Part shown: positions 26,864 to 34,975 of the stretch, one piece after another
Layout: every line of letters begins with the position of its first letter
How positions within the stretch are numbered: the stretch's first letter is position 1
Assembly: GCA_002428685.1 (NCBI GenBank)
Contig: DIXL01000074.1
Location: 1-64,000, forward strand
Length of the DNA: 64,000 nucleotides
Reading direction: 5' to 3'
Source of the DNA: Cloacimonetes bacterium UBA6081
Lineage (GTDB): Bacteria; Cloacimonadota; Cloacimonadia; Cloacimonadales; Cloacimonadaceae
Translations under genes and position numbers: made by a program
The notes under the pieces: generated by a model
The model's database searches: none
What the model was told of the DNA's origin: nothing
Seen by the model: only the letters and a program-made list of their open reading frames with translations

Positions 26864-26917
26864 TGTACGATAACGCTATCATGTGTACAATATAATTCAG
26901 CCCTCCATTTCTGTCAA
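26864..26917 (-). promoter_or_regulatory. Cargo promoter with overlapping operator
   Basis: On the minus strand TTGACA (26912-26917), a 17-bp spacer and TATATT (26889-26894) form a near-consensus promoter reading toward the TetR gene. Immediately downstream, TGTAC (26864-26868) with GATA (26869-26872) mirrors TATC (26877-26880) with GTACA (26885-26889). This is a probable TetR operator at the start site. Confidence 0.75.
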
Positions 26918-27021
26918 CTCTAATTTCTGTCGCATCCTTATGCATCCGTATTTGTGTGAATACAGGGTAGTAGCTTCCTTGCTCCGGATAGAGTATCCAA
27001 TACAACTCGCAAGGAGATACG
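26918..27021 (+). promoter_or_regulatory. Leader of the endolysin-to-tail operon
   Basis: Rightward transcription must restart here because the cargo is reversed. I see a small palindrome GGATA/TATCC (26986-26998) and the RBS AAGGAG (27011-27016), but no convincing -35/-10 pair. A dedicated late activator is therefore likely. Confidence 0.35.
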
Positions 27022-27447
27022 ATGGAAGCCAAGCTACTGGAACGCATAAAAGAACAACTTGTCAGACACGAAGGTCTGCGACTGAAACCCTATCGCTGCA
27101 CTTCAGGTAAGCTGACCATCGGTATTGGCCGCAATCTCGATGCAAATGGCATCTCTCAGACGGAAGCTTTTATGCTGTTGGAGCATGATATCTTGCAGTG
27201 TGAGATGCAGATTTTGGCTGAGATTCCAAAAATCTATCTTCAGCTTGATGAAGTCCGCAAGTCGGTGCTGCTGAACATGTGCTTCAACCTGGGCATCGGT
27301 GGGCTGCTTGAATTTAACAACACCTTGGCTTATGTAGCTGCCGGAGACTGGGAACGGGCTGCCAATGGCATGCTCGCCTCCAAGTGGGCGAAGCAAGTTG
27401 GCCGCAGAGCTATTGAGCTATCTGAACTGATGAGGAAAGGCAAGTGA
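27022..27447 (+). CDS. Endolysin, T4-type lysozyme (GH24)
   Basis: This encodes 141 aa. The E-8aa-D/C-5aa-T catalytic pattern is met by E17, C26 and T32 (RHEGLRLKPYRCTSGKLTIGIGRNL region). Cysteine occupies the usual aspartate position, a variant known in GH24 enzymes and tolerated in T4 lysozyme. NMCFNLGIGGLLEFNNT is the second family motif. No signal or SAR helix is present, so a holin is needed for export; candidates are the membrane proteins at 31786 and 32725. Finding lysis upstream of the portal is unusual for a Mu-like layout. Confidence 0.9.
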   Translation: MEAKLLERIKEQLVRHEGLRLKPYRCTSGKLTIGIGRNLDANGISQTEAFMLLEHDILQCEMQILAEIPKIYLQLDEVRKSVLLNMCFNLGIGGLLEFNNTLAYVAAGDWERAANGMLASKWAKQVGRRAIELSELMRKGK

Positions 27448-27902
27448 TTCCGATCCCGGTCGAGATCGATCCCATGCTCGCTATCCTTAATCTCCCCAAG
27501 GAGATGGGTGATAACGGCATCTTCAAAGAACATAAGGCTATCGTCCTTGAAACGATCAGAACTCTCATCTTGCCAGAGCATTACAACCGTGCCACTCAGG
27601 AGGATATGCCCGAGGAAGAGCCGTTTCTGATCTCTTTTCGTTTTGGGTTCTGTTTCCTGATGCTGCACAGTACTTGTGAGTTTCTCAATTTGAAGACCCT
27701 GGGCGAGGGAATCGTCAAGACCGTAGGGTTAGACCAGTCTGCCACCGAACTGCTCACAGGGAGCGAAATTGACGCATTCAAAACAAGCCTTGAGCTAAGA
27801 GCACTTACCGGACTTCGTGACTATCTCAATCTTACTGGTTTGCAGAGGTTGGATGAGCTTAAGCCCAGACCTCCCAGAGTGATCAGGGTGGGAGTGATCT
27901 GA
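27444..27902 (+). CDS. Hypothetical phage head protein
   Basis: This encodes 152 aa. The GTG start at 27444 overlaps the endolysin stop by 4 nt. It has an acidic N-terminus (IPVEIDPMLAILNLPKEMGD) and a helical body, with no motif I recognise. Gene position, between endolysin and portal with overlapping stops and starts, indicates a late structural or assembly protein, possibly related to Mu gp-type head-tail joining proteins. Confidence 0.5.
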   Translation: MIPIPVEIDPMLAILNLPKEMGDNGIFKEHKAIVLETIRTLILPEHYNRATQEDMPEEEPFLISFRFGFCFLMLHSTCEFLNLKTLGEGIVKTVGLDQSATELLTGSEIDAFKTSLELRALTGLRDYLNLTGLQRLDELKPRPPRVIRVGVI

Positions 27903-28390
27903 TGCAGGATGGTTATACTACTCCGGATGAGCTGATGCGGGAGATCTACCTTGCTATCTATGCTGCCTTGGAGAGCCGTCTGCATTTGATCGGTTCTGTA
28001 ATCGATGCCGAGTCCCGCAAGGAGATACTGGCACAGCAGATTTACGATAAAGGCGACTTTTATGGCAATGCAGGCTATCTGGTCGAGACCAGTCCTTCAG
28101 CTATGATCCTCAGAGTAGGCTCCAATGTCCGTCACGAGCCTTTCGTTTTGGGCGGTAAAGTGCCTTCCTGGACTCCGATCGCCCCTCTGATTGCTTGGGT
28201 CGAACGCAAGCACCTGTCTTGGACTGATAAAGAGACTGGCAAGCTGTTGGCCGTAGCCGAGATCGCTTATCTCATCCGGGGCAAGATCAAGCGGGAAGGC
28301 ATAGCTGCCCGCAATGTATTTGCTGAGGTTATTGCTAACCGGGAGCAGTGGATATACCAACAATTGAATTCAATCGAGGTGAGTCTATGA
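27902..28390 (+). CDS. Head-tail joining protein-like (HK97 gp10/Mu gp37-like context)
   Basis: This encodes 162 aa and overlaps the previous stop by 1 nt. It combines a helical N-terminus with a beta segment (SPSAMILRVGSNVRHEPFVLGGKVPSW) and a C-terminal helix (VFAEVIANREQWIYQQL). The pattern L..RVG.N..Y/H..fv..G..P is common in tail-completion (gp10-like) proteins that cap the tail. The assignment is by pattern and position, not by a diagnostic motif. Confidence 0.5.
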   Translation: MQDGYTTPDELMREIYLAIYAALESRLHLIGSVIDAESRKEILAQQIYDKGDFYGNAGYLVETSPSAMILRVGSNVRHEPFVLGGKVPSWTPIAPLIAWVERKHLSWTDKETGKLLAVAEIAYLIRGKIKREGIAARNVFAEVIANREQWIYQQLNSIEVSL

Positions 28391-28788
28391 ACCCCTATGA
28401 TAAGTTTATCGCAGATCGTAACCGGATAGTCGATGCCTTGAAGTTTTCCGATATCCCCACTATCCAGTTCAACAAGGATGCTATCCCCAAGCAGCTGCCT
28501 TGTGCCATCGTGATTCTCGACTCAGAGACAGGCAAGAATGGCACTTCCAGACAGTATGTGAGTACCGATTTAGCTTGGACAGTCTTCCTAATCGTCAATG
28601 CCCAGAATGTGGATGATCCTGATTCAGATTTGTATCAACTCAAGGAGAAGTTCCGCTCTTTCTATCTCAAGCTGATGAATAGGGACCTGCCCAGTGTGGA
28701 GTACTATACCAGCCGCATCGATGGCACTCGTCTAGTGCGCATTGCCAAGATTGACCTGCTCAAAGCAGGAACCGGAGCATCTGCTTGA
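28387..28788 (+). CDS. Hypothetical tail-completion protein
   Basis: This encodes 133 aa. The ATG at 28387 overlaps the upstream stop as ATGA; an upstream ATG at 28348 is less likely. The fold reads alpha-beta (FIADRNRIVDALKFSDIPTIQFN, CAIVILDSETG, LAWTVFLIVNA), similar to small tail-terminator proteins (Gp37/DUF1834 type) of Mu-like phages. The function is inferred from size and neighbours. Confidence 0.5.
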   Translation: MNPYDKFIADRNRIVDALKFSDIPTIQFNKDAIPKQLPCAIVILDSETGKNGTSRQYVSTDLAWTVFLIVNAQNVDDPDSDLYQLKEKFRSFYLKLMNRDLPSVEYYTSRIDGTRLVRIAKIDLLKAGTGASA

Positions 28789-29981
28789 GAGTAATGCGAC
28801 TGGGTGGCTACAACCTGGCTATCAGCTCTGCTAGTGACCTTTTGGAGACCAGATACAAGCCTGGGCTGATTGACTTATCCAAGTGCAGCCGGGTCGGTAA
28901 GCAACTGATCTCCAAGGCTGCCGAGACCAAGAAAGTTGTCTCACAACCCTACTCCATGAGCAACCTGCTCAACCTCCTGGATACCGATGAGTACCACTCG
29001 GGTTGTGTGGATGCCTTGTCTATGGCAACTGTGATGGAGTTCGACTGCAAGAACAGCCAGGTCAAGTCCTGGATGGAAGCTGCTGAGTTCCCTGCCTGTG
29101 AAGACCAGACCACTATCCTGGCAGATCTGATGAAGTTCTATCTGGCTTGTGGGAATGGCTTCCTGATCAAGATGCGGAACGCCCAAGGCCAGTGGATGGG
29201 ACTGGAGAGAATGCTGCCTTCTGAAGTGCAGATCGTGGAGAACTATGACGAGTTCGGCTTCTTCAAGCCTAACTACATCCAGGTGAAGAATAACCAGAAG
29301 AAGGACTTCGCATACGAGGATATCATCCACGTGAAGAAGTCCACACATAGATCAAATGCATGGGGCCTGGCTTGCCTTCCCATCGCCATCAACATCGAGA
29401 TCTTGGGTGAGATCAAGACCTTCGACTACAACAACTTTAAGAACGGTCTGATGATCGACTACTTCGTGATTGTGGAAGGTGGCACTCTACGTGATGGCAC
29501 AGTCACCGATGAGCAGGGCAACGAAGTGCTGACCGATGCCTATACAGAGATTGAGAAAGCCTTAACCGAAGTCAAAGGCAATGCCAAGAGCCATTCCACA
29601 GTCCTGATCGAGAGTGAGAGCCGGGACGTGAGGATACGCCTCGAACCACTACGTCAGCAGGACCGGGAAGGCGGTTTCTTAGGACTCAAGAAAGACCTGA
29701 GGGAAGGCATCCTCGCTTATCATAGGGTCCCTGCCAGGATCGTCTCACAACTCATCCCAGGGCAGCTTGGTGGCGATAACAGTAGCGATATGCGGATGTT
29801 CTACCAGTTCGTAGTTAGACCGCTGCAGAACCGCCTAGCATTAGCCTTGGCTAACGAGTTCAACTTCGACTTCGGCTGGAGTGTGAAGCCAGATGACTTC
29901 AACTTCGGAGACCTTACACAAGCAATCCAGTCTGCTGATGATCAATTGTTCATGCAGAACCGCAGCTTTGGAGCGCAGTAA
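28785..29981 (+). CDS. Portal protein
   Basis: This encodes 398 aa from TTG 28785, which overlaps the previous stop and has GGAG 8 nt upstream; ATG 28794 is an alternative start. PFAM-type portal features are visible: SNLLNLLDTDEYHSGCVDALS, GNGFLIKMRNAQGQW, EDIIHVKKSTHRSNAWG...LACLPIA, and LRQQDREGGFLGLKKDLREGILAYHRVPARIV with LGGDNSSDMRMFYQFVVRPLQ. It resembles the PBSX/P2 portal branch. It forms the dodecameric vertex through which DNA is packaged. The portal lies after the Mu F-like gene, opposite to the usual Mu order. Confidence 0.85.
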   Translation: MRVMRLGGYNLAISSASDLLETRYKPGLIDLSKCSRVGKQLISKAAETKKVVSQPYSMSNLLNLLDTDEYHSGCVDALSMATVMEFDCKNSQVKSWMEAAEFPACEDQTTILADLMKFYLACGNGFLIKMRNAQGQWMGLERMLPSEVQIVENYDEFGFFKPNYIQVKNNQKKDFAYEDIIHVKKSTHRSNAWGLACLPIAINIEILGEIKTFDYNNFKNGLMIDYFVIVEGGTLRDGTVTDEQGNEVLTDAYTEIEKALTEVKGNAKSHSTVLIESESRDVRIRLEPLRQQDREGGFLGLKKDLREGILAYHRVPARIVSQLIPGQLGGDNSSDMRMFYQFVVRPLQNRLALALANEFNFDFGWSVKPDDFNFGDLTQAIQSADDQLFMQNRSFGAQ

Positions 29982-30026
29982 ACTATGCACAACTACATAA
30001 CTGACAATCAACAACAAGGAGGTAGC

Positions 30027-31757
30027 GTGAATCGTAAACGCACCATTCTCAAGGGAGAACTCCGCAATGTGGAAGTCGAGTTGGTCTCGCTTCTGTTCGA
30101 TGAGATGACTCCCGCCAATCAGAAGGGCTTTGTGGTCAAGAATGCCTCAGGCAGAAGCTTTGAACACAAGATCAACTCCACCAAGTTCAAGAGTGAAACG
30201 AGTGGCACTCAGGGACGGCTTTACGTCACTCTAATGGAACCCAACATCCACGACTCCCAGGGCGATTATTACACTCGGGAAGAGATTCAGAAGGCCTGTG
30301 ATCACTTTGCCAAGCATGGCTTAGTCGGCAAGTGCGATGTGAACCACAACATGCAGCCCGTACCGGAGTTCACCGTAGTGGAGAACTACATCCTCAAGAA
30401 CTCTGACCGGGAGCATTTCCCCGATGCTAAAGTTGGCTCCTGGGTGCAAGTCCTCAAGTGTGAAGACTTGGGCTCTGATCTCTGGCAGAAGGTCGAGAAA
30501 GGCGAGTTCAATGGTGTCTCCATCTACGGACGAGCCGATGACTACCGCAGTGCGGAAGCGAGTCTTGCCGAGATCAAGAACGAACTCAATAGCCTGCGTA
30601 AGGTAGCGGAGCACAACAACAACTCCGAACTGCAGAAGGGCATTACCGCCATCACTGAGAAGATCGGTGAACTGGAGAAGGGTAATCCCAACCTCCAGCT
30701 TGGTGATGCCATCCACAGCATCGAGAAGAGCCTCAAAGACCTCTCCGTCACCATGAGCAGAGCCATCTCCAAGAGCATTCCCGGTGAGCCTGATGCCAAC
30801 CAATCCAATGTGGACAAAGAGGTTACCATCGACGGCAACAAGATCATGGTCAAGGCCAGTCACCGTGAGATCTACAAAGGCATCTCCGATGTGGACTCCG
30901 GCAAGGCCATGAACATCCTGACCGCCAACACAACCTCCCTGTTCATCGATGAGGTCATCGGAAGCCAGCCGGGAGATACCCTCTCGGATATCTCAGTATT
31001 GCCCCTGCTGAAAGACGAGAAGATCGACGTCGGCTTGATTGATGACCTGGTCTTCAAGAACTCACTCGATGGAGCTCTGACTGCTCAGAACGTCTCAACT
31101 GCCGACCTCTCCGTACCCACCGGGATACTAAATGCTGAGTTCACTCTGGGACGTGATGTGGTCGAGTTCTACAAGGATAAGTACGGTGAAGATGCCTTCG
31201 GAGCCTATGTGGAGAACCACATCGCCAAGAAGACCGAGAAAGCCATCCGCTTGCTGCTCTTCAAGGGTGATCGAGCCTCTGCCACTGCCAAAATCAAGGC
31301 TCTGGATGGAGTGATCAAACTCGCCACCACTGCCACCGACGTCACTAACCTCTCCAAGACCACCTACACCGACTGGGCGAAGCGCTTCGAAGCTGCTCTG
31401 CTGGCATTCTCTGACGAGATGTTGGAAGAGCAGGAGAACTTCAAGTTCTACGTGGCTCATAAGGACCTGATCCGTATCCGTGCTGAACTCGCCAAGCGTG
31501 AGACCGGAGCCGGAGATCGCCTGCTGCTTGAAGGTGGCAACGTTTCCTTTGCGGGTATCCCGGTCAAGCCCCGTCTCATGGATGCCGATTACATCATCGG
31601 CGGTCTGCCCAAGTTCATCATCGTCGGCTATCGTACCGATGCCGAACTCAAAGTAGAACACCACGGAAGTGATTGGAAGTACCACTGGTACATCCGTATC
31701 CGGCCCGGCATCACCTACATCTCCGGCTTCGTGAAAGTGTTCAAACTCACCACCTAA
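30027..31757 (+). CDS. Fused XkdF-like protease, coiled coil and major capsid protein
   Basis: This encodes 576 aa. I chose GTG 30027 because AAGGAGG lies 5 nt upstream, although ATG 29985 is in frame. Residues about 50-165 look like the XkdF-type prohead protease domain (YVTLMEPNIHDSQGDYYT, GKCDVNHN, VGSWVQV, GEFNGVSIYG). Residues about 175-245 are a heptad-rich scaffold-like coil (LAEIKNELNSLRKVAEHN). Residues about 280-576 look like a HK97-fold capsid (LTANTTSLFIDEVI ... FYVAHKDLIRIRAELAKRE ... WKYHWYIRIRPGITYIS). It would thus be protease, scaffold and shell in one chain, presumably processed during maturation. Confidence 0.8.
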   Translation: MNRKRTILKGELRNVEVELVSLLFDEMTPANQKGFVVKNASGRSFEHKINSTKFKSETSGTQGRLYVTLMEPNIHDSQGDYYTREEIQKACDHFAKHGLVGKCDVNHNMQPVPEFTVVENYILKNSDREHFPDAKVGSWVQVLKCEDLGSDLWQKVEKGEFNGVSIYGRADDYRSAEASLAEIKNELNSLRKVAEHNNNSELQKGITAITEKIGELEKGNPNLQLGDAIHSIEKSLKDLSVTMSRAISKSIPGEPDANQSNVDKEVTIDGNKIMVKASHREIYKGISDVDSGKAMNILTANTTSLFIDEVIGSQPGDTLSDISVLPLLKDEKIDVGLIDDLVFKNSLDGALTAQNVSTADLSVPTGILNAEFTLGRDVVEFYKDKYGEDAFGAYVENHIAKKTEKAIRLLLFKGDRASATAKIKALDGVIKLATTATDVTNLSKTTYTDWAKRFEAALLAFSDEMLEEQENFKFYVAHKDLIRIRAELAKRETGAGDRLLLEGGNVSFAGIPVKPRLMDADYIIGGLPKFIIVGYRTDAELKVEHHGSDWKYHWYIRIRPGITYISGFVKVFKLTT

Positions 31758-31785
31758 GCAATAACCAAGATAAAGGAGTATCTCT

Positions 31786-32136
31786 ATGGACTTCATCTTC
31801 GCCAATCAGGAGTTTATCCTTGGTCTAGTCTCAGCCCTGGTAGTCTGGATCATTTCCCGCACTACCGGCACGCTGATCGACAAAGCTAAGGTCAACTCGG
31901 CTCTGGCCATCATCCTGGACATCATCCAGGACATCAAGATCAACCCTGCCACCAAGGACTTGGATGACTATGCCAAGAAGCAACTGGCAGTGGAGCGGGC
32001 TACCAAGTCCCTCCCTGCCAAGCAAACAAATGTCATCCTCAAAGTCTTCGGCACTATTGGAGGAGCCATCGAATACGTGTTCCACAACCGCAAATGGCTC
32101 TTTAGCATCGGCAAGGCGATTAAAGGGGTGTTCTGA
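31786..32136 (+). CDS. Small membrane protein, possible holin
   Basis: This encodes 116 aa. An N-terminal membrane helix (FILGLVSALVVWIISRTTGTLI) is followed by a charged helical part and a hydrophobic C-terminal patch (FGTIGGAIEYVF). The RBS AAGGAG precedes the ATG. It lies between the capsid and tail-tube genes. A holin or a membrane-linked assembly factor are both possible. It overlaps the tail-tube start by 1 nt. Confidence 0.45.
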   Translation: MDFIFANQEFILGLVSALVVWIISRTTGTLIDKAKVNSALAIILDIIQDIKINPATKDLDDYAKKQLAVERATKSLPAKQTNVILKVFGTIGGAIEYVFHNRKWLFSIGKAIKGVF

Positions 32137-32681
32137 TGCCCCAGCCTATTTCGCAGCCTACCTATCCCTCCAACATGACCGAGGGTGACCTGAGCTTCAG
32201 CAAGCTCATGGATGTGTTGATTGCCGATTTCGTTTACTTCGGGATCGGCACCTACGACCAATTATCCATAGAGACGCTGTATGCCACTCAAGCCTCGGTC
32301 AAGACAGAACTAAGTACCAACTTCGACCTACTTGGTGAACTGGCCGAGAAACCCGGTAAGACGGACTCTAAGCTGACCAAGCTCAAGACCCGCAACTATA
32401 CCATCCCGGGCAAGCGCACCAGTACGGTCGAACTAAACATCTCCGGACTATCCACCAAGCAGAAGAACTTCCTGGAAAGCACCCTGTTCATGAGCAAGGA
32501 TACCACCATCGTAGTGGCTTCCAAGGAACTGGATCGGGTGGTGATCTTCACCGGGCTACGCTGGACGGTTGACTGGTCGGGAGAGGCTGACGGCCTCTTC
32601 AACGTAGTCATCTCCACCGAGTTCTCCGGAGTGACCTCCAACAAGATCTTCCTGCTCAAGGATATACCTCCGGGAGTATAA
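32136..32681 (+). CDS. Tail tube protein-like
   Basis: This encodes 181 aa. The sequence is rich in beta strands (NYTIPGKRTSTVELNISGL, TTIVVASKELDRVVIFTGLRWTVDW) and keeps the order tube, chaperone, tape measure that is expected for siphophage tails. STVELNISGLSTKQKNFLES resembles major tail protein motifs. No direct family match can be confirmed without a search. Confidence 0.6.
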   Translation: MPQPISQPTYPSNMTEGDLSFSKLMDVLIADFVYFGIGTYDQLSIETLYATQASVKTELSTNFDLLGELAEKPGKTDSKLTKLKTRNYTIPGKRTSTVELNISGLSTKQKNFLESTLFMSKDTTIVVASKELDRVVIFTGLRWTVDWSGEADGLFNVVISTEFSGVTSNKIFLLKDIPPGV

Positions 32682-32724
32682 GATCACTGCTCTTCGCAAC
32701 TACACTCGAAAACAAGGAACTGCT

Positions 32725-32925
32725 ATGGACTGCCAGTGCAAACCTGAGATCAAAGAGAAAATCGATTCGGTTCACGAGGAGATCTATGGCAATGGTGACA
32801 GCAACAAGTCACTGGTAACCAGAATGGCGAGAGTGGAGACGAACATGAAGATACTGCTAACCGTCTCCACCTCGCAATTCCTGCTCTTACTCGGCATTGC
32901 CCTCGAAATGTTCTTTGGTAAATAA
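32725..32925 (+). CDS. XhlA-like small membrane protein
   Basis: This encodes 66 aa. A polar N-terminus with a short coiled segment (LVTRMARVETNMKILL) is followed by a C-terminal membrane helix (SQFLLLLGIALEMFF) and a lysine. The layout is like XhlA/haemolysin-type accessory holins of defective and tailed phages. With the 31786 protein it may form the lysis pore for the endolysin, but the position among tail genes is unusual. Confidence 0.5.
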   Translation: MDCQCKPEIKEKIDSVHEEIYGNGDSNKSLVTRMARVETNMKILLTVSTSQFLLLLGIALEMFFGK

Positions 32926-32940
32926 GAAAAGGATTATTCT

Positions 32941-33291
32941 ATGAAGCGAGAACCCCAACTCAGCTATAGTCAACTGCGGCAAATACTCTGCCTCACGATC
33001 TCGAATGCTACTCTCAAAGCCAAGCTTGAGGACTTCCTCTCCGGCAAGGTAGCCAAAGTGAGTGAGCTGGAACTGCTTGAATTGATCAGCCAATCGGAAG
33101 CCGATAAAGAGCTGATCCGTATCATCTCAAACCAGGACCCGGACGATATGGATGCTCTTGAAGCACTGGAGCATATCTCCGCTTTTTTCGTCTATATCAG
33201 AGCCAACAAAGAGAGGTTCGCAAGTTGGCTCGGGAGTTTCGGATTGGCGGTAACGGCGTCTCCAAATACCCCTTCGAGAGGTTCGAAATGA
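32941..33291 (+). CDS. Tail assembly chaperone, upstream frame (gpG-like)
   Basis: This encodes 116 aa, mostly helical. It is placed between tail tube and tape measure, apart from inserted methylases. It contains the slippery heptamer T-TTT-TTC at 33183-33189 in the correct frame. Normal translation ends at 33291; a -1 shift gives the longer product annotated separately. The chaperone coats the tape measure during tail assembly. Confidence 0.75.
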   Translation: MKREPQLSYSQLRQILCLTISNATLKAKLEDFLSGKVAKVSELELLELISQSEADKELIRIISNQDPDDMDALEALEHISAFFVYIRANKERFASWLGSFGLAVTASPNTPSRGSK

Positions 33292-33392
33292 TCCTCAGAA
33301 AGCTGGGCTTCGAGAGTGTTGACTTCGAGTCCCTCACCCTGCCTGATCTATATCTACGGCTCTGTATCACTGACCCAAAAGGAGATGTCTGA
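32941..33392 (+). CDS. Frameshifted tail assembly chaperone (gpGT-like)
   Basis: A -1 shift at the slippery site joins the first 83 residues to 67 codons of the -1 frame (from 33189 to 33389, stop 33390-33392), giving about 150 aa. The extension reads REVRKLAREFRIGGNGVSKY and then PFERFEMILRKLGF, which looks like true protein. An 8-bp stem GAGCCAAC/GTTGGCTC begins 10 nt after the heptamer. The two products in a fixed ratio are typical of lambda G/GT and equivalent siphophage chaperones. Confidence 0.8.
33183..33231 (+). promoter_or_regulatory. Programmed -1 frameshift signal
   Basis: The heptamer TTTTTTC (33183-33189) is read as T-TTT-TTC in the gpG frame, fitting X-XXY-YYZ. After a 10-nt spacer, GAGCCAAC (33200-33207) pairs with GTTGGCTC (33224-33231). 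Confidence 0.85.
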
Positions 33393-34195
33393 TGGATGCT
33401 ATCATCGGCTGGATAGGCGGTAAACGCCTCCTGAGAAAGGTCATCGCTCCCTACGTTCCCAAGGACATCAAAGGCTATATCGAGCCCTTCGGTGGGGCTG
33501 CCTGGATGCTCCTCTACAAAGACAAATGGGGAGATCTGGAAGTCTATAACGATCTCGATAACCGCCTGGTCAACCTGTTCATGCAGGTGAAATTCCATCC
33601 TGATGAGCTGATCAAGGAGTTGGACTGGTTAGTCGCCAGCCGCAAGCTCTTTGGCGATATCCTCAAGCAGGAAGGCTTAACTGAGATACAGCGGGCTGCC
33701 AGGTTCATGTATCTGATCACCCGCAGCTTCGGCTCAAAAGGTGACAGCTTCGGCACCTCTCAGAAGCGTGGCACCTCCAGTATGTATAATCGTCTGGAAC
33801 GCATCAAAGATCTCCACAAACGCCTGGATATGGTGATTATCGAGAACCTCTCCTATGAGCAAGTGATCGACAAATACGATACCAAGAGCAACTTCTTCTA
33901 TTGCGATCCACCTTACATGCTTGGATACACCTATGAGAACTCCAAGCAGTTCAGCCATGAAGCCCTGAGAGACATTCTGAAGAGCATCAAGGGCAGGTTC
34001 ATCCTTTCCTACGATGACAACCCGGAAGTGCTCAAGCTATACAAGGGCTATGATATCAAGCACGTCACCAGAACCAAGGGCATCAACCGCAAGGAAGGCA
34101 AGTCCGAGTTCAATGAAGTGATCATCGCCAATTTCAAGCTGGAGGAGTCGGGGTCCTCGCTGCCCAACTCGTTGGGAAGTGGGGTGAAACAATGA
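33392..34195 (+). CDS. DNA adenine methylase, D12 class (first copy)
   Basis: This encodes 267 aa. SAM motif X is IIGWIGGKRLLRKVI, motif I is YIEPFGGAAWML, and the catalytic motif IV is FYCDPPYML. The Dam/D12 family methylates N6 of adenine, often in GATC. The ATG overlaps the frameshifted stop at 33390-33392. Its gene was evidently inserted between the chaperone and tape measure. The specificity cannot be read, but GATC is the most frequent for this group, and the transposase sites of this phage contain GATC. Confidence 0.9.
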   Translation: MDAIIGWIGGKRLLRKVIAPYVPKDIKGYIEPFGGAAWMLLYKDKWGDLEVYNDLDNRLVNLFMQVKFHPDELIKELDWLVASRKLFGDILKQEGLTEIQRAARFMYLITRSFGSKGDSFGTSQKRGTSSMYNRLERIKDLHKRLDMVIIENLSYEQVIDKYDTKSNFFYCDPPYMLGYTYENSKQFSHEALRDILKSIKGRFILSYDDNPEVLKLYKGYDIKHVTRTKGINRKEGKSEFNEVIIANFKLEESGSSLPNSLGSGVKQ

Positions 34196-34968
34196 ACTCT
34201 ATCATCTCCTGGGTAGGCGGCAAGCGTATCCTCCGCAAGAAGATATTGCCGCTCATCCCCAAGCATGACATCTACTGCGAAGTCTTTGGATGTGCGGCCT
34301 GGATACTATTCGGAAAGAGTGCCAATAAGGAAGACTGGCAGTTGTCCAAGAAGAGCCGCTATACCGAGGTCTATAACGATATCAATGGCGATCTGGTCAA
34401 CTTCTGGAAATACATCAAGAACCATCCCGAAGCCTTCGTAACCGAACTGAACAACTATCTGATTGCCAGAGAGATGTTCGATAACTTCATGAAACATGAG
34501 CCTAGAACCGAGTTGGAAAGAGCGATAAAGTTCTATTACAACCTCGCCTGCAGCTATGGCTCACGATCCAAGAACTTCTGCGTCAACCAAGGCTACAAGT
34601 ACATGCCCCTGAGGAATCTGGACAAGGTGAAGGAAGCCTCGGAACGTCTGCGTCATGTGATCATCGAGAAGCAGCCCTGGGAGAAGATAGTTGCACGGTT
34701 TGACCAACCGCACACCTTCTTCTATTTGGACCCGCCCTACTATACCAAGGAGCACATCTACGAACGTGAAGACGCAGACGCTTTCAACCAGCATGAAGAG
34801 CTGGCAAAAGCCTTGAAACAGATCAAAGGTAAGTTCCTGCTCTCCTACAACAACGATCCTTACATCAAGCAGCTATACGATGGCTGCATCATTGAAGAAG
34901 TCCAGACGCAGTACTCAGTGTCTGGAGCGTTCCAGACTGAAGTTGAACTGCTGATTAGGAATTACTGA
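34192..34968 (+). CDS. DNA adenine methylase, D12 class (second copy)
   Basis: This encodes 258 aa and overlaps the first methylase by 4 nt. Motif X is IISWVGGKRILRKKI, motif I is the altered YCEVFGCAAWIL (usual FGG becomes FGC), and motif IV FYLDPPYY is intact. It shares the overall layout with the first copy, so tandem duplication followed by divergence is likely. The changed motif I may alter activity or target. Two methylases in one phage could protect different sites. Confidence 0.88.
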   Translation: MNSIISWVGGKRILRKKILPLIPKHDIYCEVFGCAAWILFGKSANKEDWQLSKKSRYTEVYNDINGDLVNFWKYIKNHPEAFVTELNNYLIAREMFDNFMKHEPRTELERAIKFYYNLACSYGSRSKNFCVNQGYKYMPLRNLDKVKEASERLRHVIIEKQPWEKIVARFDQPHTFFYLDPPYYTKEHIYEREDADAFNQHEELAKALKQIKGKFLLSYNNDPYIKQLYDGCIIEEVQTQYSVSGAFQTEVELLIRNY

Positions 34969-34975
34969 TAATGAG

